In this document: one piece after another, positions 6,635 to 13,027 of the stretch
Layout: the number at the start of each line of letters is the position of its first letter
Numbering within the stretch: the first letter of the stretch is position 1
DNA from: Armatimonadetes bacterium UBA5352
GTDB lineage: Bacteria; Armatimonadota; Zipacnadia; Zipacnadales; UBA5352
NCBI GenBank assembly: GCA_002411015.1
Contig: DHPY01000014.1
Coordinates: forward strand, 71,746 to 84,772
DNA length: 13,027 nucleotides
Direction of reading: 5' to 3'
Translations under genes and position numbers: made by a program
Notes under the pieces: model-generated
Database searches by the model: none
The model's input: only the letters and a program-made list of their open reading frames with translations
Told to the model about the DNA's origin: nothing

Positions 6635-7393
6635 CTACGGCGCCGGCGCGACGGGAGCTGCCGGGGCCGGAGCTGCCGGGGCCGGCGGCGCGGTGACGGC
6701 CTGAGTGTTCGCCTCGGCCTGCTGATTCGCCTGGCTGTCACGGTAGCGCTTCAGCTCCAGCAGCAGCGTGTCGAGGCGGCTGATGAGCTGATCCAGCTCA
6801 TCATCTCCGAGCACAGCCTCGTAGACCTCGAACTCACCGAAGCCCACGCAGAAGTCGGAGCCCCAGTTGCTGGTGATATCAAGCTTGATCCAACGTGCCT
6901 CACGCGGGGTGAAGTCGAAGGTCTGCTTGATCCCCTGGCGCATGACGAGGTAGCTCCCGACGTCCGTGTAGGGGCCATCGGCGCTCTGGGTGGAGACTGA
7001 GAGGCGGATGTTCTTGACCCACCGCCCAAGCCACTCCGGGTCATCGGTGGTCGGGTCGATGACGATGCGGCTGATCAGCCGCGCCTCAGGGAGCTGGAAG
7101 ATGATCCACTCCGGCTCGGCCGGGCTCGGCACGTTCTGGCTGCACCACCCGTATGAGTTCTCCGGCGTGTGCGTGCCGACGACGTACATGCCATCTATGA
7201 GGTTCGTCGCGGCCCACTGCGCAATCGGCTGGCCGTTCTCGTCCACGAGCTGGCTGGAGAACTTCACGATCTGCCCGCCGTTGGCCTCAGAGATGAGGTT
7301 CCGCGTGCCCGCCATTGTCTGCTGAGCCCAGCCCGCTGCGGCGGCCAGAGCCAGCACAACTGTGATCAGCGTTAAGCGCGCCAACTTGCGCAT
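6635..7393 (-). CDS. Secreted discoidin-like (F5/8 type C) protein with coiled coil and Ala/Pro tail
   Basis: A 252-residue exported protein. Residues 1-23 form a signal peptide: MRKLAR, a hydrophobic core to about A20, and likely cleavage after GWA at 21-23. Residues about 30-192 resemble a discoidin/F5-8C galactose-binding-like beta-sandwich, with the segment EWIIFQLPEARLISRIVIDP at 95-114 and the closing WIKLDITSNWG and GFGEFEVYEA typical of the fold. Cys at 84 and 182 could pair. Residues about 196-220 are a likely short coiled coil, followed by a Gln/Ala-rich stretch and an Ala/Pro tail (235-252). No cell-wall sorting motif is visible. It is last in the morphogenesis operon, 34 nt after the kinase stop. 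AGGAG at 7402-7406 precedes three consecutive ATG codons (7399, 7396, 7393); the third has the best spacing (8 nt). The ligand is unknown; carbohydrate or wall binding is an inference. Confidence 0.75.
   Translation of the reverse strand: MRKLARLTLITVVLALAAAAGWAQQTMAGTRNLISEANGGQIVKFSSQLVDENGQPIAQWAATNLIDGMYVVGTHTPENSYGWCSQNVPSPAEPEWIIFQLPEARLISRIVIDPTTDDPEWLGRWVKNIRLSVSTQSADGPYTDVGSYLVMRQGIKQTFDFTPREARWIKLDITSNWGSDFCVGFGEFEVYEAVLGDDELDQLISRLDTLLLELKRYRDSQANQQAEANTQAVTAPPAPAAPAPAAPVAPAP
6655..6684. repeat. Two exact 15-bp tandem repeats in the Ala/Pro tail
   Basis: The unit GAGCTGCCGGGGCCG occurs twice in a row (6655-6669 and 6670-6684). On the minus strand it encodes the Pro-Ala-Ala-Pro-Ala repeats at the C-terminus of the discoidin-like protein. 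Such a repeat could change length by slippage while staying in frame. Confidence 0.8.
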
Positions 7394-7401
7394 CATCATC
7401 A

Positions 7402-7406
7402 CTCCT
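7402..7406 (-). promoter_or_regulatory. Ribosome binding site before a triple ATG
   Basis: AGGAG on the minus strand precedes ATG-ATG-ATG (7399-7391) with spacings of 2, 5 and 8 nt. The 8-nt spacing matches the other genes of the window, which favours the third ATG. Confidence 0.6.
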
Positions 7407-7427
7407 GTATCGCGCCCGGCACCCGGC

Positions 7428-9359
7428 TCACTCATTCGAGCCCTGCGAGCCGGAGACGTGCTTAGTGTCGGTGAATACTACTCGGTCATTCTGCATAACC
7501 TCGATGGTGACGGTGCCCTGAGTGCGGATCTCAACCGTCTCTGTCTGCCCCGGCTGCATCGCACCGCCGCCGAGCTGCTGGGTGAGGGTAGTACCGCCCT
7601 CATCGCGCCAGCGCACCTCGATGTCCTGGTCGCTCTGTTCACCCTTCGCCACGACCGTCACGTTGAAGAGACGCAACGAGGGGTCCTCCGGGCGATAGCC
7701 CCGGTTCTCACGAACGTCCACGTAGGGATCGGCGGCAACCGCCTGTCCCCCGCCGCCATCTTGGACAGTCCCCTCCCGCGGCGGTTCCGCTCCGCCATCC
7801 GCAGGCTCCTCGGCATTCGCCGGCGCCTCTTCCGCCTCTGGGCCCTTGGAGACTGAGACGCTGATCGCCGTCCCCTCATCAACACGCGTACCGGGACGAG
7901 GCTCCTGGTCGTAGACGATCCCGGCAGGCTCGGTGGCGTGGAAGAACTCCTCGACCTTCCCGAGCGTGAGCCCCTGCGCCTCCAGCAACGACTGCGCGCG
8001 GTCAAGCCGCGTCCCCGTCACGTCAGGGACCGAGACATCCCGGCGCCCGATCGCGATCACCAGATCCACTTCAGAGCCCGCAGGCACCAGCTGCCCGGGC
8101 TCAGGCGCCTGCTCGATGACGCGGCCCGCGGGCTGGTTGTCGTCCGGCCTGCGCTCGATATCACCCACGATCAGGCCGCGCTGCTCGATCTGATCGCGCG
8201 CCTCCTGCTCAGTGAGACCGCGAACATTGGGCACGTCCAGCGTCGCAGCCTGCGTGTCATCATAGAACGCGGCACGCATCAGCCAGACTACGGCCACAAT
8301 CACCAGAAGCGCCAGCAGACCCACTCCCACGCCGACCAGAGCAGCTCGCGCCGGACTATCCTCAGGCTCCTCGCGCCGCGGCATGGGGCGCGTCGGCGCC
8401 GCGACCGGTTCGGAGTAATCCCGCGGCGGGGGCGAGAGGTCCCTGCGAACCTGCGTGCTCCTCATCGCCGGCTGGGCGGCACGCGGAAGCTGCATCGTCG
8501 CGTCCGGCGTCGGCTGCATCACGCCGGTGTGATCGAGGTCCATCCCGCGCTGCAGCTTCAGCACATCGGCCTTCACCTCATCCGCCGAGCGATAGCGCCT
8601 CTGCGGGTCGCGCGACATCGCCTTCATGATGAGGAACTCGGCGGCGGGTGGGATGTCCGGGTTGAGTGAGCGCGGGGAGCGCGGCGTCTCGCGTAGATGC
8701 TGGGCGGCAATATCCGCGGCCGTCTCGCCGTCGAACGGGAGCCGCCCGGTCAGCGCCTCATAGAGCGTCACACCGAGCGAGTAGATATCTGAGAGCGGTC
8801 CCGCGGGCGCGCCCTGCGCCTGCTCGGGGGAGATGTAGTGCGCGGAGCCGAGGACCTTGCCATCATCGGTCAGCCCGGCCTCCCCCGCGGCGGCGGCGAT
8901 GCCGAAGTCCGACAGCTTCGCGCGTCCGTCGTCGCTGAAGAGCACGTTGGCGGGCTTGACATCACGGTGCACCAGCCCCTGCCGGTGCGCATACGAGAGA
9001 GCATCACAGCACGCGATCCCGACCTCCACGACCTTGTCGAGCGGGAGCGGGGCGTATCGCTTGATGATCTCCTTGAGATTCAGTTCAGGCAGATACTCCA
9101 TCACGATGTAGTAGCTGCCCTCGTCCACCCCGGTGTCGTAGATCTGGACGATGTTCGGGTGATTGAGCTTGGCGGCATCGTGGGCCTCACGCCGGAAGCG
9201 CGCCACGACGTCCTGGCGGTCGCTCAGCTCCGGGCGAAGGATCTTGACTGCCACCCGGCGGTCGAGGGTCTCGTCGGTGCCACGGTACACGCGCGCAACT
9301 CCGCCCTCGCCGATGAGGTGGTCCACGCGGTAGCGGCCGGCTATCAGACTACCCTCCAC
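7428..9359 (-). CDS. pknB: PASTA-domain Ser/Thr protein kinase, PknB/PrkC type
   Basis: A 643-residue membrane kinase of the family that senses muropeptides or lipid II and phosphorylates envelope and division proteins. The cytosolic kinase domain (about 9-270) is complete: Gly-rich loop GEGGVARVY 17-25, K39, E58, HRDVKPAN 131-138 (catalytic D133), DFG 151-153, and P+1 region GSAHYISPEQ 171-180. T164 is the obvious activation-loop Thr. A Pro- and Thr-rich juxtamembrane linker (271-338) leads to one transmembrane helix (340-361). Outside follow two PASTA repeats (about 374-438 and 442-506), an acidic Pro/Gly linker, and an extra beta-rich domain (about 546-635) that I cannot name. The GTG start at 9359 is supported by GAGGTG at 9368-9373. 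It lies 57 nt after the PBP gene and 34 nt before the discoidin gene. Two PASTA repeats is fewer than the four of mycobacterial PknB. Confidence 0.92.
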   Translation of the reverse strand: MEGSLIAGRYRVDHLIGEGGVARVYRGTDETLDRRVAVKILRPELSDRQDVVARFRREAHDAAKLNHPNIVQIYDTGVDEGSYYIVMEYLPELNLKEIIKRYAPLPLDKVVEVGIACCDALSYAHRQGLVHRDVKPANVLFSDDGRAKLSDFGIAAAAGEAGLTDDGKVLGSAHYISPEQAQGAPAGPLSDIYSLGVTLYEALTGRLPFDGETAADIAAQHLRETPRSPRSLNPDIPPAAEFLIMKAMSRDPQRRYRSADEVKADVLKLQRGMDLDHTGVMQPTPDATMQLPRAAQPAMRSTQVRRDLSPPPRDYSEPVAAPTRPMPRREEPEDSPARAALVGVGVGLLALLVIVAVVWLMRAAFYDDTQAATLDVPNVRGLTEQEARDQIEQRGLIVGDIERRPDDNQPAGRVIEQAPEPGQLVPAGSEVDLVIAIGRRDVSVPDVTGTRLDRAQSLLEAQGLTLGKVEEFFHATEPAGIVYDQEPRPGTRVDEGTAISVSVSKGPEAEEAPANAEEPADGGAEPPREGTVQDGGGGQAVAADPYVDVRENRGYRPEDPSLRLFNVTVVAKGEQSDQDIEVRWRDEGGTTLTQQLGGGAMQPGQTETVEIRTQGTVTIEVMQNDRVVFTDTKHVSGSQGSNE

Positions 9360-9367
9360 TGATCTCT

Positions 9368-9373
9368 CACCTC
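9368..9373 (-). promoter_or_regulatory. Ribosome binding site deciding the kinase GTG start
   Basis: GAGGTG on the minus strand lies 8 nt before GTG 9359. No ATG is available at the expected N-terminus, so the kinase starts with GTG. Confidence 0.65.
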
Positions 9374-9398
9374 GAATCCTGTGATGGTGCTGCGATTG

Positions 9399-9409
9399 GG
9401 CGAGTCGCC
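9399..9409. repeat. Small inverted repeat between PBP and kinase genes
   Basis: GGCGA-G-TCGCC is a perfect 5-1-5 inverted repeat in the 57-nt gap, 7 nt beyond the PBP stop codon. It could be a minor mRNA hairpin or a protein site. It is too short to call a terminator. Confidence 0.3.
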
Positions 9410-9416
9410 TGGCATC

Positions 9417-10808
9417 TTAATCCAGCAGGTAGCTCATAAGCTCGCGCACGATCGGACCGGCCGCCTCGGAACCCGCGCCGGCGTTCTCGACCACGACCGT
9501 CACCACCACACGGGGAGCCTCCGCGGGAGCGAATGCGGTGAACCACGAGTGCGCCTGCCCGTGCGGGTTCTCCGCCGAGCCGGTCTTCCCCGCAACCTCC
9601 ACTCCACGCACAGCCGCAACCCGACCCGTGCCCTTTTCGACGACGTTGACCATCATCCCTGCCACCGCTGCTGCGGTAGCGGGAGTGACAGCAGCCTCCA
9701 TCTGCTGCGGCCGGGCCCGGTAGAGCGTGCGGCCGGAGGGTCCGGCGATCCGCTCCACAAGGTAGGGCTTCGGTGCGCTCCCACCGCCGGCGATCGCGAG
9801 CGTCATCCGCGCAATCCCGTAGGGCGTGACCTGCACCTCTCCCTGGCCGAAGAGACTCTGAGCCAGCAGAACCTTGCGGCTCTTCTCCGTGAACGCACCC
9901 AACCTACCGGCGTTTGACGACAGCGGAAGCCCGGAGTTCTCAAGCAGGCCAAATCGCTTCGCATACTCCACGAACTCGTCTGCCCCGATGTACTCCCCGA
10001 GCTTCGCAAAGGTCGTATTGCACGATACCTGCAGCGCCTGATCGAGCGTCACAGTTCCATGCGCGCGCGGGCAGGTGATGGCCGCACCGTCCACCCGGTA
10101 TACCCGCTCGCAGGTGAACTCAGTCTCCCGATTCACCCTGTCCAGATCAAGCGCGATCGCCGCGGACATGATCTTCAGCACCGAGCCGGGCGGGTAGAGG
10201 CCCTGCAGCGCCCGGTTGATCTCAGGCTTGCGCGGGTCGTTCTGGAACATCTGGTAGTCCCACTGGCTCTCCACAAGCCCCTCCGGCTCATAGCCCGGAG
10301 CACTCACCAGCGCCAGCACCGCACCGGTCCGCGCGTCCAGCGCCACCGCCGCCCCGCGCTCGCCGCGCAGAAGCCGCGTCGCGAGCTTCTGCGCCCCGAG
10401 GTCCGCGGTCAGCGTCACGTCATTGCCGCGCAGAGGCCCCTCCGTGAACTCTGCCCACGGGCTCTCGTACGGCCCTATCCCCAGCAGCGCATCGCGCATC
10501 CCCCATTGCAGCCCGCTGCGGTCGTTGTAGCCGGTGAGGTGGGCCACTGCATCGCCCTCAGGATACGTTCGCTTCCACGTCGCCCCGTCCCGGGTGGCTC
10601 CCATCAGCTTCTCGCCCTCGCGGTCGAACAGGTCGCCCGGCTCGATCTTCGCCAGGCGATCGCGGCCACGGGTGTTGTACTGACTGGCGCGCAGCTCAGG
10701 CGCCCTGACGATCTGCCAGTAGCCGAGGAAGAGGCACAGCAGCACGAATCCCGCCGCCGGGATCATCGCCACGCGCTGGATGTTCCGGTTCATCTGCCGC
10801 GGGTTCAT
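9417..10808 (-). CDS. pbpA: Penicillin-binding protein 2, PbpA type (class B transpeptidase)
   Basis: A 463-residue class B penicillin-binding protein: a membrane-anchored D,D-transpeptidase that cross-links peptidoglycan outside the membrane. A short cytosolic N-terminus and one membrane helix (about 16-34) are followed by a small stem region and the transpeptidase domain (about 150-463). All three active-site motifs are present: SVLK at 209-212 (nucleophile S209), SCN at 262-264, and KTG at 408-410. It is shorter than typical PBP2/PBP3 (about 550-650 residues) because the large dimerisation domain is missing, like mycobacterial PbpA. Its ATG overlaps the SEDS gene stop as ATGA (10805-10808), and AGGGG lies 6 nt upstream, so the two are translationally coupled. 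This fits the known SEDS-bPBP partnership. Confidence 0.93.
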   Translation of the reverse strand: MNPRQMNRNIQRVAMIPAAGFVLLCLFLGYWQIVRAPELRASQYNTRGRDRLAKIEPGDLFDREGEKLMGATRDGATWKRTYPEGDAVAHLTGYNDRSGLQWGMRDALLGIGPYESPWAEFTEGPLRGNDVTLTADLGAQKLATRLLRGERGAAVALDARTGAVLALVSAPGYEPEGLVESQWDYQMFQNDPRKPEINRALQGLYPPGSVLKIMSAAIALDLDRVNRETEFTCERVYRVDGAAITCPRAHGTVTLDQALQVSCNTTFAKLGEYIGADEFVEYAKRFGLLENSGLPLSSNAGRLGAFTEKSRKVLLAQSLFGQGEVQVTPYGIARMTLAIAGGGSAPKPYLVERIAGPSGRTLYRARPQQMEAAVTPATAAAVAGMMVNVVEKGTGRVAAVRGVEVAGKTGSAENPHGQAHSWFTAFAPAEAPRVVVTVVVENAGAGSEAAGPIVRELMSYLLD

Positions 10809-12085
10809 CGCTCACCCCTGTGCGGCATGCAATCGCGCGAGACCGCCATCAGCAGCGCGAGAGCGATGAAGTTGACAACCACGGACGTGCCGCCGTAGCT
10901 GACGAACGGAAGGGTGATCCCCGTCAGTGGGATGAGCTTGGTCACGCCGCCGATGATGACGAGCGTCTGCAGGGAGAACACGACAGCCAGCCCCGCTGCG
11001 AGCAGTGCGCCGAAGCTGTCGTTGGACTGCCAGGCGATGGAGAACGAGCGATGCGCCATCAGCGCGAAGAGCAGGACCATACAGATGGCGCCGGCGAGGC
11101 CGAGCTGCTGAGCCCAGACCGCGAAGATCAGGTCGGTGGTGGCCGCCGGTATCGTCGTTCCGCCTCCGGTCGCGAAGCCGGTGCCGAGGATCCCGCCCTC
11201 GGCCAGCGCGAAGACCCCCTGGAGGATCTGATAGCCTCGCTCGGTCGGCTCGGTCCACGGGTTGAGCCACATGTCCACGCGCGTCGCCACGTGCGGGAAG
11301 CTCATGTAGGCCGCCACCCCGCCGCCCACGAACAGCACGAGCGCGATGACGGCGTAGGCCTTCCGCCCGGTTGCCATGTACGTCATCGCGACGAAGAGCC
11401 CAAAGAAGAGGACCGCCGCGCCGAGGTCGCGCTGGCCGACGAAGATCGCGAGCGAGAAAATGACCATCAGCAGTAGCGGCGCAGTATGCCGCAGCTTCGG
11501 CATCCGGAAGCCCGCCACCGAGTGCGTGTCCTCGCGCAGAAGCTCCTGGCGCTCGGCAATGTAGCCGGCGAGGAAGATGACGATCAGCACCTTCACAAGC
11601 TCCGTGGGCTGGAAGGAGATGATGCCGCCAACATCCAGCCACAGGCGCGCCCCGCCCTTCTCCACGCCGAAGAGCAGCGTCGCGGCGACCAGCAGGAGTG
11701 CGAGCACGCCGCTCGTGTACTTCAGCCTGGCGAGATCACGCACGTCATCGATGAGGTAGTACACCGAGACCATGATGCCCGAGCCGGTGAGCATCCAGAC
11801 AAGCTGCCGGGAGGACTGCTGCGCGTCGAGCTGCCAGAGCATCAGGAAGCCCATCCCCGCGAGGATCGCCACGATCGGGAGCAGCCAGCGGTCGCGCCGC
11901 GGGTCCGCGAGGTCGAGCATCATCGCCGCCGCGAGGATGGCTCCGACCACCGTCACACCGCGTGCGGCCTGCGTGAACGGCAGGTTCATGCCCACGCACA
12001 CGAGCACGCTGCCGATGCCCACGATGAGGGCAGCGAAAAGCAGCAGCAGAAGTTCGGTGCGGCGGGCGTTTCGGATGGCTTCCAC
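10805..12085 (-). CDS. rodA: SEDS peptidoglycan glycosyltransferase, FtsW/RodA/SpoVE family
   Basis: A 426-residue polytopic membrane protein that polymerises lipid II into glycan strands together with a class B PBP. I count roughly ten to twelve hydrophobic helices. Family signatures are clear: FQPTELVKV at 158-166, QRDLGAAVL at 218-226 with D220 the likely catalytic Asp, ERGYQILQGVFALAEGGILG at 282-301, and the C-terminal PLTGITLPFVSYGGTS at 386-401. The symbol rests on the FHA-SEDS-PBP-kinase order; ftsW cannot be excluded by sequence alone. The gene lies 26 nt after the FHA gene and overlaps pbpA by 4 nt. The start is uncertain: GTG 12085 gives the longest frame, but the only Shine-Dalgarno-like element (12082-12088) overlaps that codon. 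An ATC three codons later (12076) has better spacing. Confidence 0.92.
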   Translation of the reverse strand: MEAIRNARRTELLLLLFAALIVGIGSVLVCVGMNLPFTQAARGVTVVGAILAAAMMLDLADPRRDRWLLPIVAILAGMGFLMLWQLDAQQSSRQLVWMLTGSGIMVSVYYLIDDVRDLARLKYTSGVLALLLVAATLLFGVEKGGARLWLDVGGIISFQPTELVKVLIVIFLAGYIAERQELLREDTHSVAGFRMPKLRHTAPLLLMVIFSLAIFVGQRDLGAAVLFFGLFVAMTYMATGRKAYAVIALVLFVGGGVAAYMSFPHVATRVDMWLNPWTEPTERGYQILQGVFALAEGGILGTGFATGGGTTIPAATTDLIFAVWAQQLGLAGAICMVLLFALMAHRSFSIAWQSNDSFGALLAAGLAVVFSLQTLVIIGGVTKLIPLTGITLPFVSYGGTSVVVNFIALALLMAVSRDCMPHRGER

Positions 12086-12088
12086 CTC
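12082..12088 (-). promoter_or_regulatory. Shine-Dalgarno-like element overlapping the SEDS start
   Basis: GAGGTGG on the minus strand overlaps the GTG at 12085. It sits 5 nt before an in-frame ATC at 12076-12074. No other ribosome binding site is seen upstream of the GTG. Confidence 0.4.
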
Positions 12089-12111
12089 AGAGGCACGCGT
12101 CAGGACTGCGT

Positions 12112-12915
12112 CTAACCGGCATCATACTCAAGCACTGTGTTGCCGATGGCGATGCGATCGCCATCGGTGAGTTCGATCTCTTCCTCGATGCGGCTCCCGT
12201 TGACGAACGTTCCATTCGTGGAGCCGCGGTCCACCAGGATCCTCCGGCCGTCGCGCAGGCAGATGAGGAGATGGCGGCTGGAGATGAAGCGGTCGGCGAT
12301 CTGCAGGGAGTTCTCATCCGACCGCCCGATCGTCACCGCGGCGCTGAGCGCAACGGCATCCCCCGCCCGGTGCGCCTCGTCACCGCTCTCGATGATAACC
12401 AACCGCGCGGCGCCGGGCATGGCTACGGACTCCGGCTCGTAGGTCAGTTCTCGCTCAGGTTCCTCAACAGGCTGTTCGTAGACCGCTTCCAGCTCCGCGA
12501 CAGGCCCAGGCTCCGCGACCGGCTCAGGCTCCGCGACCGGCTCAGGCTCAGGCGCGGATAACTCTGCGGCCTCATCCTCGGCCTGGAGTTCAGCGAGCAG
12601 GTTGATCCTGGCCGCCGAGAGCGGCGCCGGGATCTCGGCGGGAGGCGCGGGCAGCACCACCGGCGCGGCCGGGATCTCCGGTGCCGGTGCAGCCTTCTCC
12701 TCCGCAGGCTTCACAGCGGCCGGGCGGGCGGGCGGCCGCGGGCGGGATACGCGCACCGGCCGCCGGACAGCGCTTGCCGCCGCCTCCTGCTGCTGGCTGC
12801 GCCGCGACTCGACCGCCAGTTGCGCCATGATTCCGCGGAAGACCACCAGCACAAATGCGTAGAGTGCGACAAGTATCAAGTACTTGCCGATGGTCAGCAC
12901 AATGCTCAGGTCCAA
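12112..12915 (-). CDS. Membrane-anchored FHA-domain protein
   Basis: A 267-residue protein with a single N-terminal membrane helix (about 8-29), a long Pro/Ala/Glu-rich linker (about 45-165), and a C-terminal forkhead-associated domain (about 171-265). The FHA domain binds phospho-threonine peptides; its conserved residues are present: GRS at 197-199, SSRH at 212-215 and GSTNGTFVNG at 231-240. The layout resembles mycobacterial FhaB (FipA), which couples PknA/PknB signalling to division, but the linker here is longer. The helix comes first, so the FHA domain is probably cytosolic and could dock the phosphorylated kinase encoded downstream. The start is TTG 12915, supported by GGAGGTG at 12921-12927. 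It is the first visible gene of the morphogenesis operon. A PP2C gene, usual next to FhaB, is not here. Confidence 0.88.
   Translation of the reverse strand: MDLSIVLTIGKYLILVALYAFVLVVFRGIMAQLAVESRRSQQQEAAASAVRRPVRVSRPRPPARPAAVKPAEEKAAPAPEIPAAPVVLPAPPAEIPAPLSAARINLLAELQAEDEAAELSAPEPEPVAEPEPVAEPGPVAELEAVYEQPVEEPERELTYEPESVAMPGAARLVIIESGDEAHRAGDAVALSAAVTIGRSDENSLQIADRFISSRHLLICLRDGRRILVDRGSTNGTFVNGSRIEEEIELTDGDRIAIGNTVLEYDAG
12489..12542. repeat. 18-bp tandem repeats in the FHA linker
   Basis: The unit CAGGCTCCGCGACCGGCT is present in two exact copies (12507-12524 and 12525-12542), preceded by a diverged third copy (12489-12506). On the minus strand it encodes Glu/Pro/Val/Ala hexapeptides of the form PEPVAE in the disordered linker. 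Length variation between strains would be in frame. Confidence 0.8.
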
Positions 12916-12920
12916 CGAAG

Positions 12921-12927
12921 CACCTCC
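12921..12927 (-). promoter_or_regulatory. Ribosome binding site deciding the FHA TTG start
   Basis: GGAGGTG on the minus strand is 5 nt before TTG 12915 (7 nt counted from GGAGG). The next candidate, a GTG at residue 6, would be too far, so the TTG start is preferred. Confidence 0.7.
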
Positions 12928-12936
12928 AGCGTCTTC

Positions 12937-12972
12937 TCCGTGGCACGGGCGTCATCCGTGGCACGGACGTCC
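12937..12972. repeat. Two tandem 18-bp repeats with interrupted palindromes
   Basis: TCCGTGGCACGGGCGTCA (12937-12954) is followed directly by TCCGTGGCACGGACGTCC (12955-12972), with two mismatches. Each holds the inverted repeat CCGTG-G-CACGG (12938-12948 and 12956-12966), and the second copy ends in the palindrome GGACGTCC. It lies about 20-55 nt upstream of the FHA start, so it may be a paired operator or a member of a dispersed repeat family. Confidence 0.55.
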
Positions 12973-13027
12973 CGCCCGCCCGCCGTTGCTGCTGTTCGCG
13001 ATGTCGTTCAGGAGGGGCGGGCTTCCT
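12973..13027. other. Right-edge sequence
   Basis: GC-rich sequence beyond the tandem repeats, continuing to the window edge. One minus-strand frame is open from the edge to a stop at 12952-12954, so it could hold the last codons of an upstream minus-strand gene, but nothing is recognisable. No promoter hexamers are evident. Confidence 0.3.

Noticed and set aside
10059..10898. Plus-strand open frame (279 codons) opposite pbpA
   Set aside because: It is antisense to the PBP active-site region and has Arg/His/Pro-rich shadow composition.
10820..12115. Plus-strand open frames of 218 and 209 codons opposite the SEDS gene
   Set aside because: They are antisense to conserved SEDS motifs; their charged His/Arg/Glu translation is the usual complement of a membrane protein.
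12590..12964. Minus-strand frame overlapping the FHA start region
   Set aside because: It is an alternative frame of the FHA gene and its leader, without motif or ribosome binding site.

Overview
This is a very GC-rich bacterial window with dense gene packing, strong Shine-Dalgarno sites, and several GTG or TTG starts. Its gene content (a PASTA-kinase/SEDS/penicillin-binding-protein/FHA cluster beside sugar-catabolism genes) suggests a Gram-positive-like or deep-branching lineage. Armatimonadota is my best guess. Chloroflexota or Actinomycetota remain possible, and no rRNA or other marker in the window settles it.

Left part (1-6577), metabolic. A translationally coupled plus-strand pair encodes a short-chain dehydrogenase and a Gfo/Idh/MocA oxidoreductase; the two genes overlap by 10 nt. 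A minus-strand alpha/beta hydrolase of the dienelactone hydrolase type converges on them with a 15-nt gap. From a 161-nt divergent intergenic region, two plus-strand genes run rightward. The first is a 787-residue protein resembling the PcRGLX/YetA exo-rhamnogalacturonan lyase family (CAZy PL26-like). The second is an uncharacterised FAD-dependent dehydrogenase (COG2509-like), whose ribosome binding site lies inside a perfect 14-bp palindrome. Together these look like a sugar or sugar-acid utilisation locus, but the substrate is not readable from the sequence.

Boundary (6578-6634). A strong GC-rich hairpin without a T-tract lies between the convergent flavoprotein and discoidin genes. It is a plausible terminator for both directions.

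Right part (6635-12915), cell-envelope morphogenesis on the minus strand. In transcription order it holds: a membrane-anchored FHA-domain protein, a SEDS glycosyltransferase (FtsW/RodA), a small class B penicillin-binding protein (PbpA type), a PASTA Ser/Thr kinase (PknB type), and a secreted discoidin-like (F5/8 type C) protein with a coiled coil and an Ala/Pro tail. The order resembles the actinobacterial fhaB-pstP-rodA-pbpA-pknA-pknB locus. However, no PP2C phosphatase lies between the FHA and SEDS genes, and the discoidin gene is added at the end. The inferred logic is that the kinase senses cell-wall fragments through PASTA domains, the FHA protein reads phospho-threonine, and the SEDS/PBP pair polymerises and cross-links peptidoglycan. 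The secreted discoidin protein is the least explained member.

The right edge (12916-13027) has no recognisable gene. It carries two tandem 18-bp repeats, each built around an interrupted palindrome. No tRNA, rRNA, CRISPR array, insertion sequence or gene-free stretch above 300 nt was seen.
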